From Diacronema lutheri (taxonomy: Eukaryota > Haptophyta > Pavlovophyceae > Pavlovales > Pavlovaceae), in the NCBI GenBank assembly GCA_019448385.1, contig JAGTXO010000005.1, positions 806,001 through 870,000 of the forward strand: a stretch of DNA of 64,000 nucleotides. The letters run 5' to 3'. A program made the position numbers and the translations under genes. Under the pieces are notes generated by a model that was given only the letters and a program-made list of their open reading frames with translations, did not search any database and had not been told where the DNA came from. Below are positions 30,981-40,535 of this stretch, piece by piece (within the stretch, counting starts at the first letter, position 1; the number at the start of each line of letters is the position of its first letter).

Positions 30981-31914
30981 ATGGACGGGCTGAACGCGCA
31001 CCGCCCGCGCTCGCTCTCAGTCAGCGCCGCGTCGCACAAGCAAGTGATACTCATACGACATGGCCAGTCCGTGGCGAACGCCGCCGGCGCAGCCGCCGAG
31101 ATGGACCACCAGTCGTCGACGTGGCGCGATGCCCCGATCACGCCGCTCGGCCAGCGGCAGGCGAACAGCTGGGCGGGCGTCGCGGCGACATGGGGTGTGG
31201 AGGAGGTGTGGTGCTCGCCGCTCTCGCGCGCGCTGGAGACCGCGTGCCGCATCTTCGCGCACTGCGACGTTCCGATCCACGTCACGCCGTACGCGCGCGA
31301 GGGCTGGTGGCACTGCTCGGAGAACCGCGGCCGGCTCGCGGAGGCAATCGTGGCGGGCACCGACGGGCAGAGCGACGAGCAGCGCTGGCCCAAGCTGTCC
31401 GAGCTGCCCGGTGCGCACAAGCTGCGCGGGCTCGAGGCCATCGCGGGGCCCATTCCGCGCCACTGGGACCCGTCCAGCGAGGCCGCGCAGCACGAGGATG
31501 AGGACGCGCTCTTCCAGCTCTGGAGGGAGTCGATCGAGGAGCTCAAGAAGCAGCTGAGCGCCTCCAAGGCGCATCGCATCGCCGTGGTGTGCCACTGGGG
31601 CGTGATTGAGGCGCTGACGGGCGTGGACTGCGAGAACTGCACGCTCGTGCCGACGATTGCACGTGTGGCCGACTTTGGCCCTGGGCTCAGCTGCTCCGTG
31701 TGCCCGCCGATCGTTGCCCACCCACCGCTCGGTGCGCGCAGCGCTCGACTTGTGCTTGCTGCGCGCGCGCGCAAGCCCCCCCCCCCCCCCCCCCCGCGCG
31801 CCCCCGCACCCACCCTCCGCTCGCGTGCGACGTTTGTTTTTGGGGGGTGGGGTGGGGGCGTGGGGCTGGATGGGGGGCTCGGCTGGGACCGATCCTCCAC
31901 CAAATCGAACCTTA

Positions 31915-31960
<46 letters not shown>

Positions 31961-32174
31961 TTTTCGCCCGCTGCTTAGGTATTCGCGGGTATACAAACTA
32001 CGTCGAAACTTCGCGCATCAGCTCGCAAACGCCGTCGCCAGTGCTCGCGGACGCCGGAGCACACGCGGCGCTTGCAACCAGCCTGCCACTGGGCACGGCG
32101 CCTACAGCCGCGCACAACGGCAGCACCTCTGCCGACGGCCTCATCTCAACTCAGGCCCTGTGAGTTTGGTTTGA
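30981..32174 (+). CDS. Histidine phosphatase (phosphoglycerate mutase-like); 3' end uncertain
   Basis: From ATG 30981 the first 240 residues are secure: 'VILIRHGQSVANAAG' (catalytic His and Arg), 'TPLGQRQANSWAG', 'VWCSPLSRALETACRIF', 'EGWWHCSENRGR', and 'AVVCHWGVIEALTG' (second His). This is the RHG phosphatase fold with the split 'GWWxCSENxGR' form seen in algal and plant members. After about 31700 the frame stays open but runs through C20 and C45 tracts, giving poly-proline. This is probably an intron or UTR. A second frame ending at 32163 ('LADAGAHAALATSLPLG') may be the true last exon. Substrate unknown. Confidence 0.78.
31916..31960. repeat. C45 homopolymer
   Basis: The longest single-base run in the window, 45 C, preceded by another C20 run at 31776-31795. 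Both lie in the 3' part of the histidine phosphatase locus and are unlikely to be coding. Confidence 0.9.
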
Positions 32175-33223
32175 ACCTTTCGCGTGTCGCGATGGCGGCC
32201 AGGCGAGGGCCCCAGCCTCGGGCGGCACGCCTGCGGTTCCGCGCGCGCTGGGCTCGAGGCGCCATGGCGGACCCTCAGGGAGCTGCTTCGGCGCCGCAGC
32301 AAGGAGGCCGTCGATCAAGCGGTACACGCCGGCGCGCTCAAAGAGGCGGTGCGGCGCCAGGCGCATGGCGAACGCGGCACGGAGTGCGACGGCGTTGGCC
32401 TCGCGCTGGGCGAGCGGCAGCGCGGCGAGGCGCATGAACTGGCGCGCCATCTTCTCGACGGGCAAAAAACGACTAGCCCCGCGAACGCGGCTTCGTCAAG
32501 CGCGTGCGAGCGCTCGCTGAGCATCACTCGCCCCGCGCCGAGCAGCTGCGACGCGCGAAAGGATTCGAACGGCTCTTGCGCGGAGAAGTTGCACCGCTTG
32601 TGCACGGACAGCCACACGGACGACGTGCCGAGCGCGCGGTCGAGCGCGGCGTCGGACCATGCGCGGTTGAGCAACCTCACGCGGCCCAGCGGGCCCTGCG
32701 GGAGCAACCGCTCGACGACAGCGAAGCACGCGCGGCGCAGATTGCCCACCTGCAGCATCGGCGTACGCAGCGGCGCCATCCGAAGGGGGTGCGACACCGG
32801 TCGGTTGGGCATTGCGCCGGGCGGGACGAAGCGCTGCCGTCCCGCAAAGAGCGCGTAGCCGAGATTGTCGTGTGTATACTCCCAAAGCTCGCGGAAGCCG
32901 GCGAGGTACGGCGTCTTGCAGTACTCGCGCGGCTCAGAGCGGTAAAAGACCGTGTACACACCGCGCCAGTGCAGCGGTACCGCGGGCGGCCGCCCGCGCC
33001 GAAAGTCGCCAACTCACACGAAGAGATCGCCGCGGCGCAGACGCTCGGTGGCGTTGTCCAACTACGCGCCGCCCGCGGCCGCGAACGCAACCGAGCCAAG
33101 CTGATGCCGGCGCGGGTACGCCTCAAAGCCGGCGATCAGCGTCGCCCACGCGGGCTTGTAGAGAAAGGGCGCTAAGCCGTCGTGGCCACGGACGTCGACG
33201 GGCCGGCGGCCGCGAGGAGCCAT
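32151..33223 (-). pseudogene. Glycosyltransferase-like gene broken by two stops and a frameshift
   Basis: Reading from ATG 33223 the frame stays sensible through 'ATLIAGFEAYPRRHQLG', a TAG at 33062-33064, 'LRRGDLFV', a TGA in place of an expected Trp, 'HWRGVYTVFYRSEP', 'ELWEYTHDNLGY', 'SVHKRCNFSAQEP' and 'FRASQLLGAGRVMLSERSHA'. At the T6 run complementary to 32464-32469 the sense moves to the next frame ('EKMARQFMRLAALPL', 'RLFERAGVYRLI'). The wording resembles algal and plant group-1 glycosyltransferase-like proteins ('RASQLLSAGG..LSE', 'FRRAGVYELL'). No intron with proper borders removes the stops. Decay of the gene, or several sequencing errors, are the options. It is next to the Harbinger transposon insertion. 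Confidence 0.6.
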
Positions 33224-33457
33224 GCTGGAAGGAGGCGCCGCATACAAGCTTCTCAAATTGGAAGTCAAACTATGGTCGTACTACTCATATGTTAAAGAAA
33301 CCACCCACCCCCCCAGCTCTCCGTGCTGACCTTGATCAGGCCCGTTCCCAGCGCTTTTTTTCGGCCGACAGATGTCCGAAATTGCGGACCGCATTCGGCT
33401 CACAGGACAACGGCATTCCCAGCAGCGCATGCCGGCGGGATTTTGCGCGGGAGGGGC

Positions 33458-34911
33458 ATGGCCGAGGCCGCGGCGCTCGCGCTGTTCGTGTCAATCGTCG
33501 CCATCGTCGCCGCGCGTAGCGCGCGCAACCTCGCGTGGCGCAAGAAGCTGACGGGCCGGGCTCGCCTCCGCGACCGCCTGCAAGCTATGCGCAAGCTGGA
33601 CGAGCTCCCGGAGAAGGAGTTCAAGCGGATGTTCCGCCTCGACCGCGCGACGTTCAACGCCGTCCTCAAGAAGATCTCGCCTGGGCTTGAGCGTCGCATG
33701 CCGAGCAAGGCGCATGCGCGTGGGCGCGCGCTACCGCCCAAGCTCATGCTCGCCTGCGCGCTACGCTTCCTCGCGGGCGGCTCGTACCTCGACATCTGCT
33801 TCGGCTTTGAGATGTCTCGGCGTGCGCCGCGCGCGCGCGCGGCGACGCGTGCGCGCGCGCGTGCGCAGCTCCTCGGCCCGCCTTTCCGCTCACTGGTGCT
33901 CGGGCGCGCGCGCCCACTCCTGCGCTGCGCCGCTCGCTCGCTTCGCCGCGCAGCAAGGTCGTGGACGCGATCAACGCGGAGTACAAGTTCAACTTTGATC
34001 CTAAGGAGGTCGTGGACGCGATCAACGCGATCAACGCTCGCTTCGCCGCGCAGGCCCGTTCCCAGCGCGTCCACGACCTCGTCAACGCGGAGTACAAGTT
34101 CAACTTTGATCCTAAGGACGAGGCCACGCTGCGCACGCTCTCGTTCGACTGGCAGCGCTACAAGGGAACTTACATTAAGGGCATCATTGGCGCAGTTGAC
34201 GGCATCGCAATCAAGATTCGCTGCCCGGGTGGCGAGGTCCTCAACCCGGGCGCGTACTACAACCGCAAGGGCTTTTACGCGCTCGTCGTGCGGGCGGTGT
34301 GCGACGCGCGCCGCCGATTCATCTATGTGCACGCCAACTCGGAGGGCAGCACGCCGGACTCCGTGGCGTGGGGATGCTCCTCCCTCGGCGACTACCTGAG
34401 CAGCAACGGCCTGCCGTCCGGCTTTTTCATTGCCGGCGACGCGGCTTACTCGTGCTCGGACGCCTTGCTCACGCCCTATCCGGGCAACAACCTCCCGGCC
34501 GATAAGGACGCGTTCAACTACTTCCAGTCGTACTACCGTATCGAGATCGAGTGCTCCTTCGGCATGCTCAACCGCCGCTGGGGCATCTTCTGGCGCCCGC
34601 TCGAGATGTCGGTCGGCAAGGCCACTCGCGTCATCACGTGCTGCATGAAGCTCCACAACATCTGCATCGACGCCCAGGACGAAGAGTTCGAGGTGGACGA
34701 GATTGACTTCGACGGCCTCCCGACGCCCGCCGCGCCATTCGACCCGCAGGACGAGTGCGATGACCCGGCGATGTCGCTGCCTCAGCGCACTGCCCGCCGC
34801 ACCGAAGTGTGCGCGCTGCGCGACAAGGTCTGCGCGAGGCTCAAGGACAAAGGGTTCCAGCGGCCGAAGCAGGGCTCGCGCAAGCGCCGCGCGAGCGAAA
34901 TGGCCCGTTGA
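33458..34911 (+). CDS. Harbinger-type DDE transposase (HARBI1-like)
   Basis: Two exons, 33458-33819 and 33954-34911, 440 codons in phase; the inferred donor is GC (CG|GCGTGC). The N-terminus is hydrophobic then basic, followed by an HTH-like region ('FKRMFRLDRATFNAVLKKIS', 'LACALRFLAGGSYLDICFGF'). The DDE_Tnp_4 core shows 'GIIGAVDGIAIKI' (first Asp), 'GFFIAGDAAYSCSD' (second Asp) and 'IECSFGMLNRRWGIF' (Glu), with 'YYNRKGFYALVVRAVCD' between. All three catalytic acids are present. A 37-residue internal duplication ('NAEYKFNFDPK' twice) lies between the HTH and the core. The C-terminus is basic. Confidence 0.88.
33971..34118 (+). repeat. Internal duplication in the transposase gene
   Basis: A 37-base stretch at 33971-34007 is repeated exactly at 34082-34118, 111 bases downstream, keeping the frame. 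Between them GTCGTGGACGCGATCAACGC occurs again (33958 and 34009), and CAGGCCCGTTCCCAGCGC at 34051-34068 is identical to the outer 18 bases of the element's inverted repeat. Confidence 0.85.
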
Positions 34912-35147
34912 ACATCGCGCGTCTAAAAGAACTGAGCGTTGTACTACCGCCTCACTGTCAGAGCAGGTCGGCGCGCAGCGCCCGCACACATGGCGTGCCG
35001 CAGGGCGCACTACATCCGCGCCCGCCCGCGCCGCACCTGCGCCCGCCCCCCGATCCGACCCTGGCGCGCACGCAGCACCAACCCGCGGCGCGCCGCGCTA
35101 CGCCGAGCGCCGCGCGACCCCGAGCGGCCGTGCCACCACGCCGCGGC

Positions 35148-35297
35148 CTACCAGAACAGCTCCTCGTCGTCGACGTCCGAGTCTTGGGCGTCGAGGTCGG
35201 TTCCATCGCCGTCGTAGAGCCCGTCGGCGGGGCCGTGGACGAGGCACACCTCCTGGATCAGGCCGGGCTCGGACGCCTGCTGCTCGCTGGGCTCCAT
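35148..35297 (-). CDS. Short acidic protein or last exon inside the Harbinger element
   Basis: ATG 35297 to TAG 35150-35148, 49 codons, opposite in direction to the transposase. The product has 'GLIQEVCLVHGPADGLYDG' and ends in 'DSDVDDEELFW'. PIF/Harbinger elements normally carry a second, Myb-like gene; this could be its remnant or a C-terminal exon, but no Myb motif was seen. Confidence 0.3.
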   Translation of the reverse strand: MEPSEQQASEPGLIQEVCLVHGPADGLYDGDGTDLDAQDSDVDDEELFW

Positions 35298-35472
35298 CGG
35301 CTTTTTGGCGCGCGATCACCCGCCACGGGCTTTTTTTTCGTTCGGCCGGCTTTTGAATACAAACCGACCGAATGCGGTCCGAAATTTCGGACATCTGTCG
35401 GCCGAAAAAAAGCGCTGGGAACGGGCCTGAGAGCTGCCTGGCGGCCTCGTAATTGACCGACCTATCCCCTGC

Positions 35473-36654
35473 ATGGCCGACTTTGTATTCGCCCTGCTCG
35501 CGCAGATCACCGCTGGCAGCGTGCTTCACCCGGCGCACGTTTCGCGGCGGCTGGCGTGCCTGCAGGACGTGCACGCGTTCCAAATCGACATGTTCCGCTC
35601 GCTCTTGCACGGCGCCGGCCGCATGCCGGGCGTGGCGAGCGTGCTGCTTGTCGACCCGGCATGCCACCAGAACTTTGGCGACACGATGCTCAGCGAGGGC
35701 GAGCTCTCGCTCTTCGCGAGCGTCGGATGGGACCACGGCACCGTCGTGCAGTGCAACCTTAATCAGGCGCGGTACACGCGCGGGAAGTGCGCCGACATCC
35801 TCGGTCCCCACGAGCGCAGGCCTCGCTTCGCTGTCGCGCTGCTGCACGCCGGCGGGAATTGGGGCAGCCTATACATGCAAGTGCATGCCCCGCGCATGCA
35901 GCTTTTGCGCACGCTCCTTCAGCGCAACGTCACCGTGATCGGCATGCCGCAGAGCATGTTTTACGCGGACGCCGAGGGCGCGCGCAAGGATGCGCGCGCC
36001 ATTGCATCGTACACGGCGGCATACCCACGCGCAGCCGCACGTATGACGTTGCTGTGGCGTGAGCCCGCGCACCTTTTGAGGGCGCGCGCGCTGTTCCCAA
36101 GCGTCCGCAACGAGCTCTTTGTGGACGTCGCCTTCCACTTGGGGCCCTTGCTCCCCCGCCTCGCGCAGACTGACGTGCTTTTTGCGTGCAGAACCGACCA
36201 CGAATCGACGGGGGTCTGCGCGCGCCTGATGGGCAGCGTCGCCGCGCAACGGCCCGACCTGCGCCTCCTGCAGCGTGACTGGGCGCAGCTCGAGCAACCG
36301 GACAAGGGCGCCGCCCATCACGCCGGTCGCTGCCCTGCACGCGCGCTGATGGCGTCCGCACTCGAGATGCTCACCGGAGTGCACGTGCTCGTGGCGGACA
36401 GGCTGCACATCACCGTGCTCGGCTATCTCGCGCTCGCACCGCGTGTCGTGCTGCTGGACCAAAGCTACGGCAAAGTGGCGGGCGTGCACGCCCTGCTGCG
36501 CAACGTCTCGGCCACGTGCGGCCGGCACGCGCCCGCGGCCGAGTTGGCCGCGGGCCTCGGCGTATACGACGGCGGAGGCGGCTTTGCGAGCGGCTTGTCC
36601 GCCATTCTCGCGGCAGTGCACGATGCGGGGAATCCGATCGGCACTCCACAATGA
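35473..36654 (+). CDS. Polysaccharide pyruvyl transferase family protein
   Basis: Intronless, 393 residues from ATG 35473. Blocks matching the PS_pyruv_trans fold: 'NFGDTMLSEGEL', 'VALLHAGGNWGSLY', 'VIGMPQSMFYAD', 'TDVLFACRTDHEST', and 'GVHVLVADRLHITVLGYLA', the usual late His motif. Such enzymes add pyruvate ketals to sugars of cell-surface glycans, and many eukaryotic relatives are uncharacterised. The N-terminus ('FVFALLAQITAGSVL') is mildly hydrophobic and could anchor the protein in the Golgi. The start lies about 40 bases beyond the right end of the Harbinger element, so the native promoter may have been cut by the insertion. Confidence 0.8.
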   Translation: MADFVFALLAQITAGSVLHPAHVSRRLACLQDVHAFQIDMFRSLLHGAGRMPGVASVLLVDPACHQNFGDTMLSEGELSLFASVGWDHGTVVQCNLNQARYTRGKCADILGPHERRPRFAVALLHAGGNWGSLYMQVHAPRMQLLRTLLQRNVTVIGMPQSMFYADAEGARKDARAIASYTAAYPRAAARMTLLWREPAHLLRARALFPSVRNELFVDVAFHLGPLLPRLAQTDVLFACRTDHESTGVCARLMGSVAAQRPDLRLLQRDWAQLEQPDKGAAHHAGRCPARALMASALEMLTGVHVLVADRLHITVLGYLALAPRVVLLDQSYGKVAGVHALLRNVSATCGRHAPAAELAAGLGVYDGGGGFASGLSAILAAVHDAGNPIGTPQ

Positions 36655-37017
36655 CACCTCGGGGAAGTGGGCGCCTGGGCGGACGAGCTGGCGGAGGAAG
36701 GGGCCACCGAAAGATTGCATCAGCGGCATTCGCGCATGTCCGTTCGTCACGCCTCGGCCCCGTGCATGCCCCCCCCTGCTGACCCGCGCAGCGGGGAGGG
36801 GGGGGGGGGTTACAGCGGGGTGGGGGGGGGGGGGGGGGGAGGTACTGTTCTACCGGCGTGCACAGGGTCGACGCCCTGATTTCGGCCCGATGTTGCGTGC
36901 GCCCTTTCGCTCGCTTCGTTCGTCATGCCTCGGCCCCGTGCACGCCCCCCTGCTGACCAGCCTGTAAGCGTCGTTCTAAAAGATTTGAAAGATTTAAAAG
37001 ATCTGAACGACGTCGCC
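36655..37017. repeat. Gap with direct repeats and two G homopolymers
   Basis: A block of about 45 bases beginning CGTTCGTCACGCCTCGGCCC near 36738 recurs near 36918 with small changes. Between the copies are runs of 12 G (36798-36809) and 18 G (36822-36839). The segment starting GGCGTGCACAGGGTCGACG at about 36857 is similar to one at about 52174. Directly upstream of the helicase ATG (37018) is an A/T-rich stretch with AAGATTT-like triplication, the probable core promoter or 5' UTR. Confidence 0.7.
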
Positions 37018-39102
37018 ATGCCGCCGGCCGACGAGGGCACCAAAGAGCGCAAGCGCGCCAAGGCGGAGAAGAGGGCGCTCGCGACGGAGGGCGAGGCGCG
37101 ACCGAGCAAAAAGCGCAAGGCGGACGGCGCCGATGGCGCCGACGGCCCCGCCAAGCCCGCGCCGGCCGCCGCCGGTGCCGAGGCGCGCGTGACGCGCCGC
37201 TCGTCGCACGACAAGGACAAGGAGAGGGAGCTGCGCGGCGATTTGGCGGACGACGCGCGCGGCGATCCTGCCCTCGCGCTGGAGAATTTTCGGCTGAGCG
37301 TCGACACGGTCAAGGCGCTCCGCGCGCGCGGCGTTGTCGCGCTCTTCCCGATCCAGGCCGCCACGTTTGACATGATCCTCGACGGCGCAGACTTGATCGG
37401 GCGCGCGCGCACGGGCATGGGCAAGACGCTGGCGTTTGCGCTGCCAATGGTCGAGCGAATCTACAAGGTGAAGGGTGATGACGCGAGCGCGCGCGCGCGC
37501 GGCCGCGGCCCGCTTGCGCTCGTCATGGCGCCGACGCGTGAGCTCGCTCAGCAGGTCGGGCGCGAGGTCGAGGGCATCTCGCCGACGGTCACGCTACTTT
37601 GCGTGTACGGCGGCGCACCGATGGGCCCGCAAGTGTCGGCGCTGCGCGCGGGCATCGACGTGCTAGTCGGCACGCCCGGCCGCATCAAGGACCACATGGA
37701 GCGCGAGACGCTCAAGCTCACGTCGGTGCGGTTTGCGACACTCGACGAGGCGGACCAGATGCTCGACATGGGCTTTGCGGACGACATGAGCGCGATCCTC
37801 GGCAGCTGCACGCACGCCGAACGGCAGACGTGCCTCTTCTCGGCCACGATGCCCGCGTGGGTGCGCGACGTCGCGCCCAAGTACATGCGCCCAAACCCGA
37901 AGGTGGTCGACCTGGTCGGCGACGTGGCCGTCAAGGCGTCAGAGGACGTGAGGCACGTCGCCATCCCGTCGCACTGGTCGACGCGCGCGTCGACGATCAA
38001 CGATGTGATCTCGATGTACGCGGGGCCGAGCGCGCGCGCCATCGTCTTCTGTGAGACGAAGGCCGAGTGCGACGACTTGATCACCTCGGACGCGCTCAAG
38101 TACGACGCGAAGGCGCTGCACGGCGACATCCCGCAGGCGACGCGCGAGAAGACGATGGCCGCGTTCCGCTCGGGCAAGGTGCGCGTGCTCATCGCGACGG
38201 ACGTGGCGGCGCGTGGGCTGGACGTGAAGATCGATCTGGTCGTGCAGAACAAGCCGCCCATCAAGAAGATGTCGGGCAAGCCCGAGGTCGAGACGTACGT
38301 TCACCGCTCGGGCCGAACCGGCCGGGCTGGCAAGAAGGGTGTGTGCGTCACGCTCTTCGGGCCGAGAGACCGGCCCATCCTGCAGCAGATCGAGAAGCAG
38401 ACGAAGAACACGTTCGAGTGGCTCGCAGCGCCAAACCCAAAGTCACTGCTCAAGACCGCGTCCGAGACCGCCGCAACTGACGCAGCCGCCGTCGACGCAT
38501 CAGTCGCCGCGCTCTTTGCGCGCGCCGCTCAATCGCTGCTCGACGCGAAGCACGGCGACGCGGTCGCTGCCATCTCGGCGGCGCTCGCGGTCGCGACGGG
38601 CACGAGCGAGGCGCCGCAGACGCGCTCGCTCCTCTCCAACAGCGACGGGTACGTGACGCTGCACGCGTCGATGGGGAAGGACGTGCCCAACACGAGCTAC
38701 GTGTGGGGCGCGCTGCGGCGCGTGCTGCCTGAGGGAACGACGGATGGCACAGACAACGTGCGCGGCATGCAGCTCACAGCGGACGGTCGCGGCGCGGTCT
38801 TCGACGTCAAGGAGAGCTTCCTCGAGCAGCTGCGCGCTACGCTCGACAAGCGCGACTGGCTGCACGTGTGCGACGAGGCGCTGCCCAAGCTTGTCGAGCG
38901 CGACTTTGAGCCGCGCCCGTTTGGCGGCGGCGGCGGCCGTGGCGGCGGACGCGGCGGCGGCGGGGGCCGTGGCGGCTTCGGCTCGCCCGGCGGGCGCGGC
39001 GGCGGGGGCGGGCGCGGCGGCTTCTCGCCATCGGGCGGGCGCGGTGGCGGTGGGCGTGGCGGCGGCGGGCGCGGCGGGCGTGGCAGCTTCCGCGGCCGCT
39101 AG
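37018..39102 (+). CDS. DEAD-box RNA helicase of the DDX21/DDX50 (Gu) type
   Basis: Intronless, 694 residues from ATG 37018; an ATG at 36925 is in frame but sits in repeats. After a Lys-rich nuclear or nucleolar N-terminus come Q motif 'FPIQAATFDMIL', Walker A 'ARTGMGKT', 'APTRELAQQ', 'VGTPGRIKDHM', 'LDEADQMLDMGF', 'FSATMPAW', 'IVFCETKAECDD', 'LIATDVAARGLD' and 'HRSGRTGRAGKKG'. The DEAD box reads DEAD. About residues 550-635 are a GUCT-like domain, and residues 637-694 are RGG/GGR repeats that bind RNA. Gu-type helicases work in rRNA transcription and processing. The 'PPIKKMSGKPEVETYVHRSG' segment is typical of this subgroup. Confidence 0.92.
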   Translation: MPPADEGTKERKRAKAEKRALATEGEARPSKKRKADGADGADGPAKPAPAAAGAEARVTRRSSHDKDKERELRGDLADDARGDPALALENFRLSVDTVKALRARGVVALFPIQAATFDMILDGADLIGRARTGMGKTLAFALPMVERIYKVKGDDASARARGRGPLALVMAPTRELAQQVGREVEGISPTVTLLCVYGGAPMGPQVSALRAGIDVLVGTPGRIKDHMERETLKLTSVRFATLDEADQMLDMGFADDMSAILGSCTHAERQTCLFSATMPAWVRDVAPKYMRPNPKVVDLVGDVAVKASEDVRHVAIPSHWSTRASTINDVISMYAGPSARAIVFCETKAECDDLITSDALKYDAKALHGDIPQATREKTMAAFRSGKVRVLIATDVAARGLDVKIDLVVQNKPPIKKMSGKPEVETYVHRSGRTGRAGKKGVCVTLFGPRDRPILQQIEKQTKNTFEWLAAPNPKSLLKTASETAATDAAAVDASVAALFARAAQSLLDAKHGDAVAAISAALAVATGTSEAPQTRSLLSNSDGYVTLHASMGKDVPNTSYVWGALRRVLPEGTTDGTDNVRGMQLTADGRGAVFDVKESFLEQLRATLDKRDWLHVCDEALPKLVERDFEPRPFGGGGGRGGGRGGGGGRGGFGSPGGRGGGGGRGGFSPSGGRGGGGRGGGGRGGRGSFRGR

Positions 39103-39137
39103 GGCGCTTGCGCGCCAGACTGGCAGGAGCCGTAGGC

Positions 39138-39965
39138 CTAGCACTGGCCGTGGGCCCAATCGCTGTCACTCTGCCCGCGTGTGAAGAGCTCTGAGCGGCG
39201 GCGCAGACGGACAGGCAGCCCGTGCAGAGCGTCTTGGCCGGCGGCCGTGAGCTCGGCGGTCCAATGCTCCGCAGAGCTCAGCTGCGCGGCCCGCTGTCCA
39301 AGAGCGCGGTGAGCCCACCACTCGGTCGAGCTGTCCTTTACACCTCGCGCGCACGCGCCTCCGACGCGAGGCGGCGACGACGCCGGGCGGCAGACGCCAG
39401 TGCCGCCGCCGCCGTGGGGGCGCGTTGCCGCATGCCGGCTCTGCGGCGCGCCGGGCGGCGTGACCGGCTCGCGGCCGAGCGTGGCGCGCGCTCGTGCAGG
39501 ATCGACGCCAAGCGCGGCTTCAGTTGCGGCGAGCGCCCGTCGGAGCTGCGCGTTCTCGGCCTCCGCGTTCTCAAGCCGAGCCTCGAGCCTGTGCACGCAG
39601 TGCCTCCACTCGCGGTCGGAGCGCTCGAGCTCAGCGACGAGGCGCGCGGCAGCCTGCTCCATCTCCTTGAAGCGCGACAGGCGAGTGCCCCCAGCGCCCA
39701 GAGGCTGCTGATGTGGCGCACGCGACGCCGGCTGCGCCGCGTCCGCGCCTCGAGCCGTGCCCGTCGCGTTGCGCTCCGGCGCCCCTCCGTCCGGCCGAAG
39801 GGCGAGCGTATGCGCAGAGCGCGTGGCGTAGCCGCTCGTCGGACGCGGGCGTGCCTTCGGCTCGTGCATGCCGACTAAGAGCCTCTGCCTCCGCTCGGCC
39901 AGCGCCTGGACCGATGCTCTGTGCTCGGCCGAGCGCGTGCGCACGAGCTCGACGTAGCAGGACAT
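39138..39965 (-). CDS. Hypothetical protein with central coiled coil
   Basis: 275 residues from ATG 39965. I do not recognise the family. Residues about 100-155 ('FKEMEQAAARLVAELERSDR' and 'LEARLENAEAENAQLRRAL') have a clear heptad pattern and should form a coiled coil. The flanks are Arg/Gly/Pro-rich and probably disordered. Convergent with the helicase gene, stops 35 bases apart. Codon use is like its neighbours, but the missing homology keeps confidence moderate. Confidence 0.5.
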   Translation of the reverse strand: MSCYVELVRTRSAEHRASVQALAERRQRLLVGMHEPKARPRPTSGYATRSAHTLALRPDGGAPERNATGTARGADAAQPASRAPHQQPLGAGGTRLSRFKEMEQAAARLVAELERSDREWRHCVHRLEARLENAEAENAQLRRALAATEAALGVDPARARATLGREPVTPPGAPQSRHAATRPHGGGGTGVCRPASSPPRVGGACARGVKDSSTEWWAHRALGQRAAQLSSAEHWTAELTAAGQDALHGLPVRLRRRSELFTRGQSDSDWAHGQC

Positions 39966-40535
39966 TCGCGGCAAAATCAAGGGGGCTTGTCGCACTCTGT
40001 CTGGTCTGTCAAACGTCGAACTTCTGAGGAACGCGGAGGGCCCGGCGGCGAACGTGAAGGCACAACCGGCCCCCGGGCAACGGCGCATCCGCCGAGATCA
40101 AGACCGCGCGTGACAATTAACGCAATGTAGTCCGCTGCGATTGCTGAGCCGGGATCCTGGCACGAGAGAACCGCACCCCGCGGCCTCACGCCGTCACGCG
40201 TCACGGCTCACGCGGCCGCCTGATGCAGCGACCATGCCGCGCATCTTCAGACGGTTCGGCCCTTTGGAGCGTCGAGCCATGCGCCGCCTAGAGACCCGCG
40301 CGTGGCGAAACACCAGACCGGCGACGACCCATTGCCGAGCGGCGGCGGCCGCGGCTGTGGCGACGCACAACCGTGGGTGGCCTGGGCGCCACTTCGGCGA
40401 CGTCCGGCCGGCGGGCGGCGCCCTGCCCGTCGGCATGAGCGCATCGCTCGGCGCGCCACCATCGCTCCCATGTCGGCAGGATCGAGCCGTGCTGCACGCG
40501 CGCATTTTGCATGCTGAGCCGCCGCACGTTGGCGC
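39966..40535. other. Gap of about 570 bases without recognised features
   Basis: Contains the likely promoter of the coiled-coil gene and 3' flank of the small gene beginning at 40931. Open frames on the minus strand here are Arg-rich and look like shadows of high GC. Confidence 0.4.

Larger units (their letters stand above)
33336..35430 (+). mobile_element. PIF/Harbinger DNA transposon, complete with terminal inverted repeats
   Basis: A 2.1-kb element bounded by 63-base inverted repeats at 33336-33398 and 35368-35430 that differ at one position. The outer end reads TCAGGCCCGTTCCCAGCGC. It contains a spliced DDE transposase gene on the plus strand and a short acidic open frame on the minus strand near the other end. 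No clean 3-base target duplication was found with these borders. Near-identical ends and an intact transposase suggest recent activity. Confidence 0.85.

Noticed and set aside
31700-32174. Poly-proline tail of the histidine phosphatase
   Set aside because: It is encoded by C20 and C45 homopolymers; more likely intron or UTR. Kept only as an uncertain 3' end.
33333-35433. 3-base target duplication around the Harbinger element
   Set aside because: TGA on the left and GAG on the right do not match under any border close to the inverted repeats.
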